A stretch of 44,524 nt of DNA from Thiotrichaceae bacterium (GCA_015490895.1 WFWY01000001.1:1-44524), one strand, 5' to 3'; positions 7,379-17,633 are shown, numbered from the stretch's first letter. The notes: generated by a model from the sequence alone, not told the origin. Made by a program: numbers and translations.

Positions 7379-8560
7379 ATGACACCATTTAGTCTTCAGG
7401 AGTCGGTGAACAAGCAGCGCAAGTCACTCAGAAAGTTTCTTGGTAATACCTTACGCAAGTACAAAAAAGTTCTGGCGGATGTTTTTCATAAGCCGGAAAT
7501 GCTGAATGACAACCTGCGCGTCATGCTGGCGGATTTACCCTATAGTAAATATGTCTATGCGCTGGATCCACAGGGTGTACAAATCACCCCTACCATTTTT
7601 CATGAAGGCATGACGCTGGTGGATATTGGCCGGGATCGGTCGCAGCGACCCTATATGAAGTACTTGCTGGGTGGCAACCAGGATGCACTGGATTTTGACT
7701 TGTCGGAAGTGTATATCAGCAAAAACCAGAAACGCCCTTCGGTGACTGCCATTCAGGCGATCAGGAATGGTGCTGGCAAGCTACTGGGCTTTTTGGGTGT
7801 TGACTACGATCTACGGGAGTTGCCACCGGCAGACAAGATCTATGAAGAATCACGACACTATCGGCAAATCAAGGGCGATCCGGCCATTCGCAGTGGCTTG
7901 TTTTTACAACAGCGGGTCGAAAGCCTGATGGATACGCAACTGGACAGTGTTATGGCAATATTGCAGGAGCTGATGCTGGAGCATGGTGTCTATCATTGCC
8001 AGATTCACTATTCATCCAGTCGGGTCACGGTCTGGCATGTGGATGATCCGTTTGTGTATCGTATTCTGACTATGGATGAGTTGTCAGACATGAGCATTTG
8101 TCTGGCTTACCCTCGGCGATCCTATCTGGACAGGGCAATTGTGCCAAAGCAGGATATTATGAAAATATTCAAGCAGTTTTCGGCTCTTCGCTTTGCGGAT
8201 CGTACTATTTATCTGCGTTCCGGCTCATTAAACCTGGTAAACGGAATGATAGGGCTGAATTTTTCATGCGATGGTACACATTACCTGCTGTTTGATGAAT
8301 TCCTGAAAAAAGGTCTGGATTTCTGGTTTGGTACTGATGACCGGCTGGATGACCGGCAGTTACGACTGGATAATTTGCTGGAAAGTTTGTGTCAGAGCGG
8401 CTGCAAAGATGTCAGTCAGATTATCAGTCTGCTGGATCAGGGGAAAGTGCCTTCTGAGCTAAGCGAGCTGAGCCCGGATGAGCGCGACTATATCCACCGT
8501 GAGCTAAAGTCCATCATGAGCGTCTATGATGAGGGGAGTAGCTGCACAATAAGCTCATAG
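7379..8560 (+). CDS. Soluble PDC/Cache-like sensor protein linked to the RND operon
   Basis: A 393-residue protein without signal peptide or membrane segments. Residues about 40-150 (LADLPYSKYVYALDPQGVQI, then VDIGRDRSQRPYMK, VTAIQAIRNGAGKLLGFLGV) match the PDC/Cache ligand-sensing fold, which is normally extracytoplasmic. Here the protein has no membrane anchor and appears cytoplasmic. The C-terminal half is not recognised; it has a Cys at residue 205 and further Cys near 337-341 (CQSGCKD). The gene starts 5 nt after the permease stop and so belongs to the efflux operon. A role in sensing pump substrate or metabolic state is inferred from position only. Confidence 0.75.
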   Translation: MTPFSLQESVNKQRKSLRKFLGNTLRKYKKVLADVFHKPEMLNDNLRVMLADLPYSKYVYALDPQGVQITPTIFHEGMTLVDIGRDRSQRPYMKYLLGGNQDALDFDLSEVYISKNQKRPSVTAIQAIRNGAGKLLGFLGVDYDLRELPPADKIYEESRHYRQIKGDPAIRSGLFLQQRVESLMDTQLDSVMAILQELMLEHGVYHCQIHYSSSRVTVWHVDDPFVYRILTMDELSDMSICLAYPRRSYLDRAIVPKQDIMKIFKQFSALRFADRTIYLRSGSLNLVNGMIGLNFSCDGTHYLLFDEFLKKGLDFWFGTDDRLDDRQLRLDNLLESLCQSGCKDVSQIISLLDQGKVPSELSELSPDERDYIHRELKSIMSVYDEGSSCTISS

Positions 8561-8604
8561 GTTCGTTATTCCCGGAGAGCCTCTGCTTCTGATGTCACCC
8601 CCGG

Positions 8605-9495
<891 letters not shown>

Positions 9496-9951
9496 TTACT
9501 TGTGTCCTGAATGACCAAAGCCCCCGGTACCCCGTTCGCTATGGTCGAAATCATTAACCTGTTTCATCTGTACCTGTACTACCGGTACAAAAACCAGTTG
9601 GGCAATACGGTCTGCGGGTTCGATGGTGAACGCTGTTTGTGAGCGGTTCCAGCAGGAGATATAGAGTTGTCCCTGATAGTCTGAGTCAATCAGCCCGACC
9701 AGATTGCCGAGAACAATGCCGTGTTTATGCCCCAACCCGGAGCGAGGCAAAATGGTGGCAGCCAGGCCAGGGTCGCCAATGTGGATAGCTATTCCTGTCG
9801 GGATCAACTGTGTATCACCGGGTTGCAGGGTTAATGGCTGGTCGAGACAGGCGCGTAAATCCATGCCTGCAGAGCCATCGGTAGCATAGTGGGGAAGAGG
9901 GATGGTATCACCGATTCGATCATCGAGAACCTTGTATTCAATCAGGGTCAT
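9496..9951 (-). CDS. dut: dUTP diphosphatase (dUTPase)
   Basis: A 151-residue trimeric dUTPase that hydrolyses dUTP to dUMP and keeps uracil out of DNA. The five family motifs can be seen: SAGMDLRA (27-34), an internal motif around TGIAIHI, PRSGLG (69-74) and [10 protein letters not shown] (86-95). A Gly-rich C-terminal arm [10 protein letters not shown] closes over the active site. The ATG overlaps the coaBC stop as ATGA at 9948-9951, so translation is coupled. No unusual features. Confidence 0.96.
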   Translation of the reverse strand: MTLIEYKVLDDRIGDTIPLPHYATDGSAGMDLRACLDQPLTLQPGDTQLIPTGIAIHIGDPGLAATILPRSGLGHKHGIVLGNLVGLIDSDYQGQLYISCWNRSQTAFTIEPADRIAQLVFVPVVQVQMKQVNDFDHSERGTGGFGHSGHK

Positions 9952-11180
9952 GCTGTGTCCGGTTGGTTGAGGGATTGATACTGTTGATAATGTTTATAAA
10001 TGAGCTGCAAAAGCGAGTAGGCCAGCTGACGTTTGCTTGCCAGTGGCAGATGAGTTTGTTTTATCGTGTCGTCCTGTTTCCAGAATACCTCGAGCTTATT
10101 GTCATCAACTTCAAACCCCTGTTGCTGCCCCACCTGGTTGGCAGCAATCATATTCAGGTTTTTTCGGGTCAGTTTGTCTCTGGCATAGTCTTCAAGGCGG
10201 GAGGTTTCGGCGGCAAAGCCCACGCTAAATATATCCGGGTGAGTGCTGCTGGTTGCTGCCAGTATATCCGGGGTCCTGATCAGTGTGAGCGTCAGTTCTG
10301 GCGCCGTTTTCTTGATTTTTTCGTGGGCAACCTGTGTGACTGAATAATCGGCAACGGCTGCGCTGGCAATAAAAATATCTGTTCCGGTGATTTCTTGCTG
10401 CACTGCGGTAAGCATCTGTTGTGCGGATTCAATATAGCGGGTTTTCACACCCGCAGGTGGATCCAGGCAGACCGGGCCAGAAACCAGTGTGACGGTAGCG
10501 CCCATCCGTTGTGCAGCTTCTGCAATGGCATAACCCATTTTTCCTGAACTGCGATTGCTCAGGTAGCGGACGGGATCCAGTGCCTCGCGGGTAGGGCCGG
10601 CAGTGATCAGCAGGGACAGGCCACTTAATAGCGGCTCACTGGCTTGTAGATATTGATGCAAAATATCAGCAGGTTCCAGCATGCGTCCGAAACCGGTGTC
10701 GCCACAAGCTTGTTCGCCTTGTGCGGGGCCAAGAACAAGTACGCCCTGTTGCCTGAGAAGGCGGATGTTTTCCTGAGTCTGGGGATGGTGCCACATGGCT
10801 TGATTCATGGCCGGTGCAACCGTCAGGGGGGCTTTGCTGGCAAGTACCAGTGTGGTCAGCAGGTTATCTGCAATACCATGTGCCAGTTTCGCCAGTGTAT
10901 TGGCGGTCGCAGGAGCAATGATAATACGCTGTGCCCATTTCGCCAGCTCAATATGTCCCATAGCAGCTTCAGCGCCGGTATCAAAACAGTCTGAGCGTAC
11001 AGCATGCCCCGAAAGTGCCTGCAGGGTGAGAGGGGTAATAATTTTTGTTGCGGCAGCGGTCATGCAAACCTGAACTTCTGCACCCGACTTGATAAGTAAT
11101 CGGGTCAGTTCGGCCGCTTTATAGGCGGCGATGCCTCCGGTTATCCCCAGGAGGGTAGGTTTGCCTTGAAGATTTGTCAT
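9948..11180 (-). CDS. coaBC: Bifunctional phosphopantothenoylcysteine synthetase/decarboxylase
   Basis: A 410-residue two-domain enzyme that carries out two steps of coenzyme A synthesis. The N-terminal CoaC flavoprotein half shows [14 protein letters not shown], the catalytic-His segment [25 protein letters not shown] and APAMNQAMW. The C-terminal CoaB half shows [30 protein letters not shown], the KIKK motif and VGFAAET. Length is normal. It starts 38 nt from divergent radC and overlaps dut by 4 bp, the usual radC/coaBC/dut arrangement. Confidence 0.96.
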   Translation of the reverse strand: MTNLQGKPTLLGITGGIAAYKAAELTRLLIKSGAEVQVCMTAAATKIITPLTLQALSGHAVRSDCFDTGAEAAMGHIELAKWAQRIIIAPATANTLAKLAHGIADNLLTTLVLASKAPLTVAPAMNQAMWHHPQTQENIRLLRQQGVLVLGPAQGEQACGDTGFGRMLEPADILHQYLQASEPLLSGLSLLITAGPTREALDPVRYLSNRSSGKMGYAIAEAAQRMGATVTLVSGPVCLDPPAGVKTRYIESAQQMLTAVQQEITGTDIFIASAAVADYSVTQVAHEKIKKTAPELTLTLIRTPDILAATSSTHPDIFSVGFAAETSRLEDYARDKLTRKNLNMIAANQVGQQQGFEVDDNKLEVFWKQDDTIKQTHLPLASKRQLAYSLLQLIYKHYQQYQSLNQPDTA

Positions 11181-11218
11181 AATGGGCGAGTCTACAACAT
11201 TTTATTCTAAAAATAACT

Positions 11219-11890
11219 ATGGCGATTACAGACTGGCCACTTGAAACCCGGCCTAGAGAAAAACTTCTTCATCAGGGGGCTGGCAGTCTGTCAGATGCGG
11301 AACTGCTGGCAATATTTTTGCGTACCGGTATCAAGGGACGTACGGCCGTCGATATGGCGCATGATTTGCTAAAGGAATACGGCAGTTTACGAAACCTGTT
11401 TATGGCGAGCCGGAAAACATTTTGCCAAAGCAGAGGGTTGGGTGAAGCCAAATATGTGCAGTTACAGGCTGTACTGGAAATGAGTCAGCGCTATTTTGCT
11501 GAAAAGTTGCAACGAGGTGATGAACTGACTAGCGTTGCAGCAGTACGGGACTACCTGAAAGCTCAGCTCAGAGATTATGAGCACGAGGTTTTTGCCTGCC
11601 TGTTTCTGGATAACCGGCACCGGGTGATTGAATATGAAGAGCTGTTTAGCGGTACGATTAACAGTGCCAGTGTGTACCCCCGGGAAGTTGTCAAACGTGC
11701 TCTGGCACATAACGCAGCAGCTCTCATTTTGGCACATAATCACCCTTCGGGCATTGCGGAGCCGAGTGACTCGGACAAGCAGATAACCCAAAGGCTGAAA
11801 CAGGCACTGGGGCTTATTGATGTGCGTGTACTGGATCACTTTGTAGTCGGTGATGAGCTGGTTTCATTTGCAGAGAGGGGCTGGTTATAG
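11219..11890 (+). CDS. radC: RadC family JAMM-motif protein
   Basis: A 223-residue protein. The N-terminal UPF0758 segment has [20 protein letters not shown] and a helix-hairpin-helix-like part ([15 protein letters not shown]). The C-terminal MPN/JAB domain has the metal-binding motif LAHNHPSG at 172-178 and the downstream Asp in [10 protein letters not shown]. The old link to DNA repair is doubtful; the biochemical role is unsettled. It is divergent from coaBC, with only 38 nt between the two start codons. Confidence 0.93.
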   Translation: MAITDWPLETRPREKLLHQGAGSLSDAELLAIFLRTGIKGRTAVDMAHDLLKEYGSLRNLFMASRKTFCQSRGLGEAKYVQLQAVLEMSQRYFAEKLQRGDELTSVAAVRDYLKAQLRDYEHEVFACLFLDNRHRVIEYEELFSGTINSASVYPREVVKRALAHNAAALILAHNHPSGIAEPSDSDKQITQRLKQALGLIDVRVLDHFVVGDELVSFAERGWL

Positions 11891-11920
11891 TCTGTGTGAC
11901 GCCTCAGAGGAAACTGAAAC

Positions 11921-11943
11921 GTAACTACGCTGAACAGTTACAC
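11921..11943. repeat. Possible degenerate copy of dispersed repeat A
   Basis: This stretch contains TACGCTGAACAGTTAC, close to the half of the repeat seen at 17597, 21281, 27071 and 40578. Here the flanking half is inverted (GTAACT...AGTTAC), unlike the direct half-sites of the other copies. It lies just after radC. Nothing else recognisable was seen between radC and the SH3 gene. Confidence 0.35.
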
Positions 11944-12035
11944 TGAAACTAAATAAGAAGTATCTATAGAAATTACATTAACTATAATCTATAATAAGCT
12001 AATATATAAAAATTAATTTATATGGAGTATCCAGG

Positions 12036-12971
12036 ATGATTGATAAAAAGGCTTATTTATCGGTATTCATTTTTGCATTGATATCGGGCTCATTATTATT
12101 TTCTGTAAAGGCTGCAACTATTCCAGCAGGCTCGACAGGCTCAGAGATTACACAAACGAAGTACCGGGTTGTTCATGTGGATAAGAACGACCATTTGAAT
12201 ATGCGCGCCGGTGCAGGTGTGACAAATGATGTAGTAACGACTATTCCATATGATGTGCAGGGTATTGAAAGCCTGGGTGATGAGGCTCTGGTTGGTAAGA
12301 CACGTTGGGTACTGATTAGGTGGAACGGGATGACAGGTTGGGTGAGTCAATATTACTTGCAAGCAATGCCTGATGTTGTGGTCGATGAGATGACCCCGGA
12401 GCAAACTGCTGAGAAGGCAACAAAAAATGATCAGGTGGTTGCAGTATCGAAGGAGGTAGCTCCAGATAAAACAGAAACCAGGGGTACTGATACAGTCTCC
12501 CTGCAGACAACGGAGACCGATGCGGTAACGATAGCTAACAGAAATACGAAAAACCGTGTGAGTAGTGTAAACGAAGAAACAGGCCCAGCTGTTTCAGGTG
12601 TGACTGTAGAGGAAGAGTGGGTGCTGCAATGTGGGAACAAGTCACCTTTCTGGCAGGTGCAAGTCCATCCGGAGTGGATGACAGTGATCAAGGGCGATTA
12701 CGAAACAGAGCTACCTATAACGGCTAAGAAACAAGATAAAAATCGCTGGAATACAGCGTTAAAAACGGTTGTTCAGGGTAAAAAAGGCAGAAATCATATG
12801 AAAATGACCATCAAGTATGCCTACTCCCGGCGTTGCTATGATACCTTGAGTGGTTTGCGGGTTCCTTACAAGGTAACAACCGACTTTAACGGTGAGGAAT
12901 TGACAGGCTGCTGTCGTGCAGTCAAACTGGAAAAGAGCCTTCCTGAGGATACCAAAATATCACTCAAATAA
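12036..12971 (+). CDS. Secreted SH3b-domain protein with C-terminal COG3650-like domain
   Basis: The 311-residue protein begins with a signal peptide (AYLSVFIFALISGSLLFSV). Residues about 45-115 form a bacterial SH3 domain, with the diagnostic HLNMRAGAGVTNDVVTTIPY and WVLIRWNGMTGWVSQYYLQ. A Thr/Glu-rich linker (about 118-195) leads to a second domain with WVLQCGNKSPFWQVQVHPEW, a late Cys-Asp pair (RRCYDTLSG) and GCCRAV near the end. That pattern resembles the poorly characterised COG3650 family (GNEPFW...C-D...GC). Probably periplasmic and cell-wall associated. It is monocistronic, preceded by a 145-nt AT-rich region. The second domain assignment is tentative. Confidence 0.7.
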   Translation: MIDKKAYLSVFIFALISGSLLFSVKAATIPAGSTGSEITQTKYRVVHVDKNDHLNMRAGAGVTNDVVTTIPYDVQGIESLGDEALVGKTRWVLIRWNGMTGWVSQYYLQAMPDVVVDEMTPEQTAEKATKNDQVVAVSKEVAPDKTETRGTDTVSLQTTETDAVTIANRNTKNRVSSVNEETGPAVSGVTVEEEWVLQCGNKSPFWQVQVHPEWMTVIKGDYETELPITAKKQDKNRWNTALKTVVQGKKGRNHMKMTIKYAYSRRCYDTLSGLRVPYKVTTDFNGEELTGCCRAVKLEKSLPEDTKISLK

Positions 12972-13020
12972 ATGAGCGTGTGAGGGCTGATTGTTCTTTG
13001 AAATCAGCCCCACAAAGCCC

Positions 13021-13050
13021 TTTACATCAATACCTATAAGCCTCTATAAT
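13021..13050 (+). promoter_or_regulatory. Sigma70 promoter for yceD operon, nearly leaderless
   Basis: TTTACA (13021-13026) is separated by 18 nt from a perfect TATAAT (13045-13050). Transcription would start about 13057, only 2-4 nt before the yceD ATG at 13060, and there is no Shine-Dalgarno sequence. The mRNA should be almost leaderless. Confidence 0.7.
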
Positions 13051-13059
13051 GCGCCGCCT

Positions 13060-13608
13060 ATGTCTAATAGATTACCGGTAGAGGTGAATCCGTTTCGGCT
13101 GGTTGAACAGCGTGCGGCGCTACAGGGACAAATGCCACTGGCACCCTTGCACCGCTTGCGGGAAATGCTCAGTAATGATACGGGAGTGGTTAAGGTTAAG
13201 CTTGACTTTAACAGGACAGAAACCGGCTTGCCGGTGATCGCTGGCAAGCTGATAACGGAGCTGAATCTGTGTTGCCAACGCTGCTTGAAAAACCTGATTT
13301 ATCCGCTGGTTACCAGTGTTGAAGTCGTACTGGTGACAACTGATACTCAGGCTCAACAGGTTCAGGAAGGCTATGATATCTATCTGGTTGAAGATGACCG
13401 GCTGTTTCTGCAGGATTTTATCGAAGATGAGATTTTGTTGAAACTGCCTTTTTCTGTGATGCATGAAACGTGTCAGGCAGTGCGTCCTTATACCGAAGCA
13501 TTGCCAGAAGATGAGCCAGCTGGTGACAGGAATACAGAAACAGGTGATGCCAGGGAAAACCCGTTTGCATCACTGCAACGACTGAAAAAAATTAAAGATT
13601 TGGAGTAA
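13060..13608 (+). CDS. yceD: YceD family protein (DUF177), 23S rRNA accumulation factor
   Basis: From ATG 13060 the protein has 182 residues: [20 protein letters not shown], then [12 protein letters not shown], the conserved Cys-containing motif of DUF177, and an acidic C-terminal half. It ends in [14 protein letters not shown], typical of the family. YceD is needed for normal 23S rRNA levels in some bacteria. An earlier in-frame TTG at 12991 is rejected because it lies upstream of the TATAAT box. It is followed 5 nt later by rpmF, the universal gene order. Confidence 0.9.
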   Translation: MSNRLPVEVNPFRLVEQRAALQGQMPLAPLHRLREMLSNDTGVVKVKLDFNRTETGLPVIAGKLITELNLCCQRCLKNLIYPLVTSVEVVLVTTDTQAQQVQEGYDIYLVEDDRLFLQDFIEDEILLKLPFSVMHETCQAVRPYTEALPEDEPAGDRNTETGDARENPFASLQRLKKIKDLE

Positions 13609-13613
13609 TAGCA

Positions 13614-13820
13614 ATGGCTGTACAAAAGAGTAAAAAGACACGATCCAGGCGTGGCATGCGACGTTCACACGATAGTCTGAAAGCACCTGCATTGTCGGTT
13701 GATCCGGTATCCGGTGAAACACACCTGCGCCATCATATGACCGCAGATGGTTTTTATCGTGGTCGCCAGGTCATCGCTACACCGGTTGAAGATGATCTGG
13801 ACGATCAGGATGATGAATAA
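13614..13820 (+). CDS. rpmF: 50S ribosomal protein L32
   Basis: A 68-residue basic protein beginning [20 protein letters not shown] and continuing [17 protein letters not shown], the classical Cys-free bacterial L32. The acidic tail ([10 protein letters not shown]) is a common lineage-specific extension. Ribosome-binding site GGAG precedes the ATG. It belongs to the yceD operon, and a strong hairpin terminator follows. Confidence 0.97.
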   Translation: MAVQKSKKTRSRRGMRRSHDSLKAPALSVDPVSGETHLRHHMTADGFYRGRQVIATPVEDDLDDQDDE

Positions 13821-13845
13821 GTAGCTGGTAGTTTTTACGTACATC

Positions 13846-13872
13846 AATCGCGGGCAATGTCCCGCGATTTTT
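13846..13872 (+). terminator. Intrinsic terminator/attenuator between rpmF and plsX
   Basis: AATCGCGGG (13846-13854) pairs perfectly with CCCGCGATT (13861-13869) over a 6-nt loop and is followed by a T run to 13872. It would separate abundant rpmF transcription from the lipid genes downstream, with partial read-through likely. Confidence 0.85.
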
Positions 13873-13919
13873 CATTCCGACCCTCAACACTTTCAATCAA
13901 GCCTCAGACAGGAGCCTGA

Positions 13920-14957
13920 ATGGACGCATTCATTCGCATAAGCCTTGATGCTATGGGCGGAGATCATGGACTCTCCGTTGTTGTTCCCGCTGCACTGGAA
14001 GCACTAAACAAACATGATGATATTATTTTGACGCTGGTGGGTGATGAGCAACAGGTGCTGGCGCAGTTGGCAAACTGTGGTGCAGAACCTCACGAGCGTC
14101 TGTGTGTGCATCATGCCTCGCAGCAGGTAGAGATGGGTGAGCCTCCGGCACTGGCTTTGCGTAACAAAAAAGATTCTTCCATGCGTGTTGCCATCAATTT
14201 GATCAAAGAAAAAAAGGCTGATGCCATGGTGAGTGCAGGGAATACCGGTGCATTAATGGCGACGGCTCGCTTTGTGCTGAAGATGCTGCCGGGTGTTGAT
14301 CGCCCGGCAATCTGTACCTTTATGCCGACCTCAACGGGGCACACCCACATACTGGATCTTGGCGCCAATGTTGATTGCAAGGCAGTACACCTCTACCAGT
14401 TTGCTGTGATGGGGGCGATACTTGCCGAGTCGATTGATAATAAAGGTGCGTCTAAAGTGGGTTTACTCAATGTAGGGCAAGAGGCTATCAAAGGTAATGA
14501 GCAGGTAAAGGAGACAGATACTTTACTTAAGGCAAGCAGCTTGAACTATATAGGTTATGTGGAAGGTGATGATATCTTTCACGGAGATGTGGATGTTGTT
14601 GTTTGTGATGGCTTTGTGGGTAATGTCACTCTAAAAACTGTTGAAGGTCTCGCTAAAATGCTCATGCAGGAATTGAAATCAGAATATAAAAACAGCCTGT
14701 TCAGTAAGCTGGCTGCCCTGATTTCCATGCCGGTATTGAAGTCATTTGCTAATCGTTTCGATCCGAGGCTATATAATGGGGCAAGTTTTCTGGGTATTCA
14801 GGGAACTGTCATCAAAAGTCATGGTGGTATGGATAGTTTCGGTTATGCCAATGCTATCAGTATTGCCAGATCTGAGGCCATTTCTAATGTTCCTCAAACG
14901 ATCAGGCAAGAGCTGGAAAAGCTGCTGAAACAGCAAGAAAAACAGCCAGCGAAATAA
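13920..14957 (+). CDS. plsX: Phosphate acyltransferase PlsX
   Basis: A 345-residue enzyme that makes acyl-phosphate from acyl-ACP, the first step feeding phospholipid synthesis with PlsY. Motifs include [20 protein letters not shown] at the start, [19 protein letters not shown] and [20 protein letters not shown]. Also present are [27 protein letters not shown] and GVIKSHG-like [16 protein letters not shown] ribosome-binding site. It lies between rpmF and fabH as in E. coli. Confidence 0.96.
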   Translation: MDAFIRISLDAMGGDHGLSVVVPAALEALNKHDDIILTLVGDEQQVLAQLANCGAEPHERLCVHHASQQVEMGEPPALALRNKKDSSMRVAINLIKEKKADAMVSAGNTGALMATARFVLKMLPGVDRPAICTFMPTSTGHTHILDLGANVDCKAVHLYQFAVMGAILAESIDNKGASKVGLLNVGQEAIKGNEQVKETDTLLKASSLNYIGYVEGDDIFHGDVDVVVCDGFVGNVTLKTVEGLAKMLMQELKSEYKNSLFSKLAALISMPVLKSFANRFDPRLYNGASFLGIQGTVIKSHGGMDSFGYANAISIARSEAISNVPQTIRQELEKLLKQQEKQPAK

Positions 14958-14974
14958 ACAAACAGGATCAGATT

Positions 14975-15934
14975 ATGTATGCATCCATCACAGGCACAGG
15001 CAGTTACTTACCCGAAAAGGTATTAACCAATCACGATCTGGAAAAGATGGTGGATACCTCAGACGAATGGATCGTGGAACGTACAGGTATCAGAAAACGG
15101 CACATCGTTGAAAACCAGACAACCTGTGACCTTGCTGAAATCGCGGCGCGCAATGCGCTTCAGATGGCAGGTAAAACAGTCGCAGACATCGATCTTATTA
15201 TCGTTGCAACCACTACTCCGGATCTGATTTTTCCCAGTACTGCCTGCCTGCTGCAAAAACGGCTTGATATACATGGTTGTGCGGCTTTTGATGTACAGGC
15301 TGTCTGTACGGGCTTTGTTTATGCGCTGGCAACAGCGGACAAATTCATCAAAAGTGGTACACATCGTTGTGCCCTGGTAGTGGGGGCAGAAACCCTGTCG
15401 AAAATTGTTGACTGGACTGATCGTACAACCTGTGTACTTTTTGCTGATGGTGCCGGAGCTGTCATCCTTGAAGCCAGTGATGAGCCTGGTATTTTGTCAA
15501 CGCATTTGCACGCTGACGGGGCTTATGAAGATTTGCTTAAAGTGGATGCTGGTGTTTCCAAAGGTTATAGCAGTATGGAGAATGAAGCGCGTATCATTAT
15601 GAAAGGTAATGATGTCTTCAGGGTGGCAGTTAAAACATTGGGGCGGATAGTGGATGAAACATTAGCGGCCAATCATCTAAAGAAGTCAGATATTGATTGG
15701 CTGGTTCCACATCAGGCTAATATTCGTATTATCAATGCGACAGCAAAAAAACTTAAGCTGAATACAGATCATGTGGTTATAACGGTTGATGAACATGGTA
15801 ATACTTCCGGCGCATCTATCCCTCTGGCGCTTGATACCGCAGTGCGTGATGGCCGTATCAAGCGAGGTGAGACACTGTTGCTGGAAGGTTTCGGGGGTGG
15901 CTTTACCTGGGGCTCTGTACTACTCAAATTCTAA
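14975..15934 (+). CDS. fabH: 3-oxoacyl-ACP synthase III (FabH)
   Basis: A 319-residue condensing enzyme that starts fatty acid synthesis by joining acetyl-CoA and malonyl-ACP. The catalytic triad can be placed at Cys111 ([12 protein letters not shown]), His246 (PHQANIRI) and Asn276 (GNTSGAS). The loop [10 protein letters not shown] and the C-terminal [14 protein letters not shown] are standard. The stop TAA shares one base with the next ATG (15934), coupling it to a CYTH gene and not to the usual fabD. Confidence 0.97.
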   Translation: MYASITGTGSYLPEKVLTNHDLEKMVDTSDEWIVERTGIRKRHIVENQTTCDLAEIAARNALQMAGKTVADIDLIIVATTTPDLIFPSTACLLQKRLDIHGCAAFDVQAVCTGFVYALATADKFIKSGTHRCALVVGAETLSKIVDWTDRTTCVLFADGAGAVILEASDEPGILSTHLHADGAYEDLLKVDAGVSKGYSSMENEARIIMKGNDVFRVAVKTLGRIVDETLAANHLKKSDIDWLVPHQANIRIINATAKKLKLNTDHVVITVDEHGNTSGASIPLALDTAVRDGRIKRGETLLLEGFGGGFTWGSVLLKF

Positions 15935-16425
15935 TGGCTCGGGAAATTGAACGTAAATTTCTGGTTATTTCTGATGACTGGAAAGCATCTGTTTACGATA
16001 AAAAATATATGCGGCAGGGTTATATCTGTAACAGCCAGCAGGCATCTGTGCGTATCCGCATTGAAAATCAGAGTGCGAATATTAATATTAAAAGCATGAG
16101 CATTGGTATTTCCCGGGAAGAATATGAATATCCCATCAATCTGCAAGACGCGACAGAAATGCTGGATACCTTGTGTGGTAACCCAGTGGTGCAAAAGGAG
16201 CGATTCCTGGTGAAACATGCCGGAAAGGTTTGGGAAGTTGATGTTTTTATGTCTGATAACAGGGGGTTGATCGTAGCAGAAGTGGAGCTTGATAGTGAGA
16301 CCGAAACGATTCAGTTACCCAGCTGGGTCGGTCGGGAAGTTTCTAATCAAGAGCGTTATTACAATATGCGGCTGGCTCAATACCCCTATTCCTGTTGGAC
16401 TCAGGATGAAAAGCAGGGTGGGTAA
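15934..16425 (+). CDS. CYTH domain protein (triphosphate tunnel metalloenzyme)
   Basis: A 163-residue protein starting [11 protein letters not shown], the ExExK signature of the CYTH superfamily. Alternating charged residues of the tunnel follow: VRIRIEN, IKSMSIGISREEYEYPI, KERFLVKH, WEVDVFM and VAEVELDSE. Bacterial members of this NeuTTM-like type usually hydrolyse inorganic triphosphate. The ATG overlaps the fabH stop by one base (TAATG). Its place in a fatty acid operon is unexpected for this family. It converges with the flippase gene 17 nt downstream. Confidence 0.88.
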   Translation: MAREIERKFLVISDDWKASVYDKKYMRQGYICNSQQASVRIRIENQSANINIKSMSIGISREEYEYPINLQDATEMLDTLCGNPVVQKERFLVKHAGKVWEVDVFMSDNRGLIVAEVELDSETETIQLPSWVGREVSNQERYYNMRLAQYPYSCWTQDEKQGG

Positions 16426-16441
16426 GCTTGTGGTGTTGTAT

Positions 16442-17419
16442 CTACTGTCTGGAGAGTTTGCCTGAAGGTAGCGCAATGATCCCCAGTGTGGTGACAAACC
16501 AAAAGGTTGTCAGGCGCAGAAATAGGGCACAGCTAATCGCTGTTGTCTCGTCCACGCCATGATAGAGAAAAAGGCCGATTAGGGTGGCTTCCGTTGTACC
16601 CATGCCGCCGGGAATCATGCTGATAGCACCGATCAGTTTTGAGAAAGCATAAATGGAAAGTACCGTGGTCAGGGCAATATCAGCCTGCAGTAACTGGCTG
16701 ATAATATAAAGACTAAGCCCTTCACAACTCCAGGCAACCAGCGCAATAATGAGAGCACTAAAAAAGACAGGAAAAGTAAACAGGCTTTTACAGTGAGCGA
16801 TGACATCAACGGTTTTGAGAATGAAAGCAGATAATGCGAGCCAGGGAACCCAGGTAGTGAGATGTAGTGCCATCTTTTTATAGCGCTCGGGAAACTGGAT
16901 ACTGAACAGCAGAAGCAGGACAATAAGAGCCAGTAAAACACCAACGGGTCTGGCTTCCGGGTTGATCCATAAGGCGCTGCTTGCCAGAATGAGAACGGCT
17001 ATTAAATCGGTGAAGCGATCAGCAATAAACAGCGAAAAACTTTTCAGGTAGCTGGCACCAAAGGGGTTCAGATAGACACCCCGTATGAGTTCACCCGCCT
17101 TCCCGGGTGTTATACTTAATGCCAGCCCAGCTATATAGATGCGAATACTACTCATCAGTGGTGGCTTTATCTGTAATACAGCAAGATAAAGTTGCCAGCG
17201 CAAGAGGCGGATGCCAAGATTGGCGAGTGTCAGGAAAAGAGCAACACCAAGCCCGGGCAACCCTATATGTATCAGGGCATTGTACATTTTATCCCAGCCA
17301 GTCCAGACGGCTAGTCCCAGAAATACCGAAACACCGAACATAATCGTGAGTGACAGTGTTCGATAGTGCCAGTTTTTCAGAATGGGCGGGTTTGCTTCAG
17401 TCGCTTTGGCGGAGTGCAT
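16442..17419 (-). CDS. YbhN/AglD-type flippase-like integral membrane protein
   Basis: From ATG 17419 a 325-residue protein with about eight to nine membrane segments, belonging to the lysylphosphatidylglycerol synthetase TM-region family (UPF0104). Characteristic motifs are RLLRWQLYL, SSIRIYIAGLALSITPGKAG, ELIRGVYLNPF, FIADRFTDLIAV and the C-terminal SMIPGGMGTTEATLIGLFLY. Family members act as lipid-linked substrate flippases or are of unknown role. The reading frame extends upstream to a TTG at 17482. The ATG is preferred because the extra residues are charged and non-hydrophobic, but neither start has a good ribosome-binding site. Confidence 0.8.
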   Translation of the reverse strand: MHSAKATEANPPILKNWHYRTLSLTIMFGVSVFLGLAVWTGWDKMYNALIHIGLPGLGVALFLTLANLGIRLLRWQLYLAVLQIKPPLMSSIRIYIAGLALSITPGKAGELIRGVYLNPFGASYLKSFSLFIADRFTDLIAVLILASSALWINPEARPVGVLLALIVLLLLFSIQFPERYKKMALHLTTWVPWLALSAFILKTVDVIAHCKSLFTFPVFFSALIIALVAWSCEGLSLYIISQLLQADIALTTVLSIYAFSKLIGAISMIPGGMGTTEATLIGLFLYHGVDETTAISCALFLRLTTFWFVTTLGIIALPSGKLSRQ

Positions 17420-17548
17420 GGTAACCGGGTAAGTCGCTCGCAGAATGCGGGATAGTGTATGATCACCTTGCTGTGAAAACAATACTTATATGGACAGGGT
17501 TACCGGATTTCCCTTTGAATTGCTAAAGGCTGCCATATCTGAGGCGAG

Positions 17549-17593
17549 AAAAGGGCAGACAGTGAGAGATTGCCCTTTTGTATGAGAGGGCAA
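17549..17593 (-). terminator. Hairpin region downstream of sodB (three mutually pairing arms)
   Basis: AAAAGGGCA (17549-17557), TGCCCTTTT (17571-17579) and AGGGCAAT (17587-17594) form alternative hairpins. On the minus strand the last stem ends TGCCCTTTTC, so it may terminate sodB transcription. The exclusive pairings are suggestive of a switch but may simply be repeated terminator arms. Confidence 0.45.
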
Positions 17594-17596
17594 TCA

Positions 17597-17629
17597 GAGT
17601 AGTTACGGATTACGCTGAGTAGTTACGGA
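17597..17629. repeat. Dispersed repeat A, copy 1
   Basis: Two direct half-sites, GAGTAGTTACGGATTACGCT and GAGTAGTTACGGA, lie in tandem just past the sodB stop. Related copies occur at 21281, 27071 and 40578. Confidence 0.7.
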
Positions 17630-17633
17630 GGGT

